Of a stretch of DNA of 64,000 bases, positions 62,107 through 64,000 are shown piece by piece. Position 1 is the stretch's first letter, and every line of letters begins with the position of its first letter. The position numbers and the translations under genes are program-made. The DNA is from Aquabacterium olei (lineage in GTDB: Bacteria; Pseudomonadota; Gammaproteobacteria; Burkholderiales; Burkholderiaceae_C): the NCBI RefSeq assembly GCF_003100395.1, contig NZ_CP029210.1, forward strand, positions 3,286,001 to 3,350,000, read 5' to 3'. Below the pieces are notes generated by a model that did no database searches, was not told the origin of the DNA, and worked only from the letters and a program-made list of their open reading frames with translations.

Positions 62107-63072
62107 TCAGATCAAGGCAGCCGGGTCGCCCTCGATGCCGAGGCGTGCCTGGAGGGCCAGCTCTTCCGCACGGCGCCGCTCTTCGGCTTGCGCCCGGTAG
62201 ATGTCATCGATCAGCCTGCGCAGCAGCAGGATGTCATCGGACTGGTCATGCAGGCGGGTGTTCATGATGATGGGCGAGACCATGCCCGGCTCGGAAAACG
62301 GCCGGTAGATCACCTCGTCCGGCCGGAGTCGCTGCACGCCGGTCGGCACCACGCACAGCCCCATGCCGGAGGCGACCAGGCCCAGCGCAGTCTGGATTTC
62401 CTGAACTTCGTGCACCGCCACCGGCTCGACACCTCGGTCGCGAAACATGGACAAAACGTGGTCCGCGAAGCTGGGGCGCGGCTTCCTAGGGTAAACGAGA
62501 TTGGGAAAACGAGCTGCCTGTGCAAGACTGACAGGTTCGCCGATTTTGGCCAGCTCATGCCCGCAAGGTATCGCAAGCACGAGCTGTTCCTCACGCAGCA
62601 CCTCGCGCTTGATGGCCGGATCCTCCAGCCGGATCCGCCCGTAGCCCACATCGATCCGCCCCGCCTTCAGGGCATCGATCTGGTCCACCGTCGACATTTC
62701 GACCAGCGACACCTCGGTACCCGGCCGCTCGGCCCGGAAGAGCCGCACCAGCCGCGGCAAGGCCCCGTAAATCGTCGACGAAACAAAGCCGATCACCAGG
62801 CGTTTGTCTGCGTGCGCCACGCGCCGCGTGGTCTGGATCGCCTCGCGCGCCTGCTCCAGCATCCGGGTCGCGTGCGTGTAGAAGAACCGGCCGGCCTCGG
62901 TGAGCTTCAGCGGCCTGGAGCCCCGCTCGAACAGCGGCAAGCCCAACTCGTCCTCCAGATCCTGAATCTGCCGGCTCAGCGGCGGCTGGGAGATGTGCAG
63001 TTTTTCGGCCGCGCGCGTGAAGTTCTGCTCATCCGCGACAGCGACAAAGTACCGAAGATGGCGCAATTCCAT
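62107..63072 (-). CDS. CatR/BenM-type LysR regulator
   Basis: 321 residues. Starts MELRHLRYFVAVADEQNFTRAAEKLHISQPPLSRQIQDLEDELG, the BenM/CatM/CatR subfamily N-terminus, and the effector domain holds the YPRKPRPSFADHVLSMF stretch found near the ligand-binding part of BenM. It likely activates catA in response to cis,cis-muconate or benzoate. Divergent from catA across 145 bases, with an inverted repeat starting in its own start codon. A small patch at about 62485-62560 has lower GC and an AGG codon unlike the rest. Confidence 0.92.
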   Translation of the reverse strand: MELRHLRYFVAVADEQNFTRAAEKLHISQPPLSRQIQDLEDELGLPLFERGSRPLKLTEAGRFFYTHATRMLEQAREAIQTTRRVAHADKRLVIGFVSSTIYGALPRLVRLFRAERPGTEVSLVEMSTVDQIDALKAGRIDVGYGRIRLEDPAIKREVLREEQLVLAIPCGHELAKIGEPVSLAQAARFPNLVYPRKPRPSFADHVLSMFRDRGVEPVAVHEVQEIQTALGLVASGMGLCVVPTGVQRLRPDEVIYRPFSEPGMVSPIIMNTRLHDQSDDILLLRRLIDDIYRAQAEERRRAEELALQARLGIEGDPAALI

Positions 63073-63094
63073 TCCATACCTTTCGGATATGGAA
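63072..63094. promoter_or_regulatory. CatM/BenM-type operator in the regulator-catA spacer
   Basis: Perfect inverted repeat TTCCATA-N9-TATGGAA. Inside lies ATAC-N7-ATAT (63076-63090), one base from the published BenM/CatM consensus ATAC-N7-GTAT. It overlaps the regulator start codon, 123 bases before catA, so it may also repress the regulator. Confidence 0.7.
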
Positions 63095-63217
63095 CGAGTC
63101 TAAAACCATCTTGGACACCCGACAAGGTCTCTTCCTAAGATCGCGCCACTTGCAGTCGGTTTCACATCGGAAATCCGGACTGAATCCTCACCCCCCGCCG
63201 TCCTTCAGGAGACCATC

Positions 63218-64000
63218 ATGGACAAGAAGACCATCGACGCCCTCATCGAACGCATCAGCACCACCGGCGTCACCGGCCCCGGCAACGCCCGCGTCAAGAC
63301 CATCGTGACGCGCATGATCCGTGACCTGATGATCCAGATCGACGAACTGGACATCCAGCCCGAGGAGTTCTGGGCGGGCCTGAACTTCCTGAGCGAGGCC
63401 GGCCGCAACGGCGAACTGGGTCTGATCGCCCCGGGCATCGGCATCGAGCACTTCCTGGACCTGCGCATGGACGAGGCCGAAGCCAAGGCCGGTCTGGTCG
63501 GCGGCACCCCCCGCACCATCGAAGGCCCGCTGTACGTGGCCGGCGCCCCGGTGGCCCAGGGCTTTGCCCGCCTGGATGACGGCGCCACCCCTGGCGAGAC
63601 CGTGATCATGCAGGGCGTGGTGCGCACCGCCGACGGCAAGCCCGTGGCCGGTGCCAAGGTCGAGGTCTGGCACGCCAACCACCTGGGCAACTACTCGTAC
63701 TTCGACAAGACGCAGAGCGACTTCAACCTGCGCCGCACCATCATCACCGATGCCGAAGGCCGCTACACCTTCCGCAGCATCCTGCCGGTCGGCTACAGCT
63801 GCCCCCCCGGTGGCTCGACCGACCGCCTGCTGCAGGCCCTGGGCCGCCATGGCCATCGCCCGGCCCACATCCACTTCTTCGTGACCGCGCCGGGCTGCCG
63901 CAAGCTGACCACGCAGATCAACATCGAGAACGACCCGCACCTGTGGGACGACTTCGCCTTCGGCACGCGTGAAGGCCTGGTGCCTGCCGTCAAGAAGGTG
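63218..64000 (+). CDS. catA: Catechol 1,2-dioxygenase, 3' truncated
   Basis: First 261 residues of an intradiol ring-cleaving dioxygenase converting catechol to cis,cis-muconate; the frame is open to the window edge. N-terminal helical linker (IDALIERIST... DELDIQPEEFWAGLNFLSEAGRNGELGLIAPGIGIEHFLD) is followed by the beta-sandwich. The four iron ligands lie in GNYSYFD (Tyr), LPVGYSCPPGG (Tyr) and GRHGHRPAHIHFFV (two His). ATG 63218 follows an AGGAGA site. Probably activated by the divergent CatR/BenM-like regulator. Muconate enzymes catB/catC would be expected beyond the window. Confidence 0.96.
   Translation, partial: MDKKTIDALIERISTTGVTGPGNARVKTIVTRMIRDLMIQIDELDIQPEEFWAGLNFLSEAGRNGELGLIAPGIGIEHFLDLRMDEAEAKAGLVGGTPRTIEGPLYVAGAPVAQGFARLDDGATPGETVIMQGVVRTADGKPVAGAKVEVWHANHLGNYSYFDKTQSDFNLRRTIITDAEGRYTFRSILPVGYSCPPGGSTDRLLQALGRHGHRPAHIHFFVTAPGCRKLTTQINIENDPHLWDDFAFGTREGLVPAVKKV

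Overview
The window is about 64 kb of GC-rich DNA (by eye well over 60 % GC) from what looks like a beta-proteobacterium of the order Burkholderiales. This is inferred from the gene orders gpmA-rhodanese-grxC-secB-gpsA-trmL and aroQ-accB-accC-prmA-DUF3426-pfkB, the LysS and AccBC types, a PEP-CTERM protein, an orphan gspAB pair and the ben/cat style of regulation. The Leptothrix/Rubrivivax/Aquabacterium group would fit, but no rRNA or species marker is present.

Layout. (1) 1-8933: a sulfur-acquisition region. It has an ABC importer (binding protein cut by the window edge, two permeases, ATPase), an exported cysteine-free rhodanese-like protein, a cytochrome b561-type membrane protein, an orphan sulfate-binding protein, an SfnR-like sigma54 activator, an SsuF-like molbindin, a small serine hydrolase and an LsfA-like 1-Cys peroxiredoxin. 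(2) 8943-11602: SDR dehydrogenase, PF10118-type metal-dependent hydrolase and MarR regulator. (3) 11596-14039: gspB and gspA (exeBA). (4) 14190-21316: a PEP-CTERM exported protein converging on a six-gene surface-glycan operon (flippase, acyltransferase, two glycosyltransferases, DegT aminotransferase, sugar-phosphate transferase). (5) 21404-28654: lysS, a FUSC-type membrane protein, a molybdopterin oxidoreductase, an unrecognised protein and a TlpA-like thioredoxin. (6) 28834-39851: housekeeping genes aroQ, accB, accC, prmA, DUF3426 protein, pfkB-type kinase, exported EEP nuclease, gpmA, rhodanese, grxC, secB, gpsA, trmL. (7) 39876-46533: HDOD-GAF signalling protein, glutathione peroxidase, and an NHEJ operon of ku, a MerR-TPR gene and ligD. 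(8) 46473-50299: opgGH for osmoregulated periplasmic glucans. (9) 50532-54278: tRNA-Arg(CCG), a c-type cytochrome, a hypothetical protein, a YheT-like hydrolase, an NTF2-fold protein and purU. (10) 54364-55696: ECF sigma and anti-sigma pair. (11) 55874-59806: CHCC zinc protein, ilvE, ackA and a MaoC-Pta fusion. (12) 59891-64000: LysR/benE and a second LysR (CatR/BenM-like) facing catA, cut by the window edge.

The two most interesting loci are the translationally coupled MerR-TPR gene between Ku and LigD, and the ABC importer, cysteine-free periplasmic rhodanese and b-type cytochrome module in the sulfur region. No phage, transposase, CRISPR array or rRNA was seen. No stretch longer than 300 bases lacks a gene.
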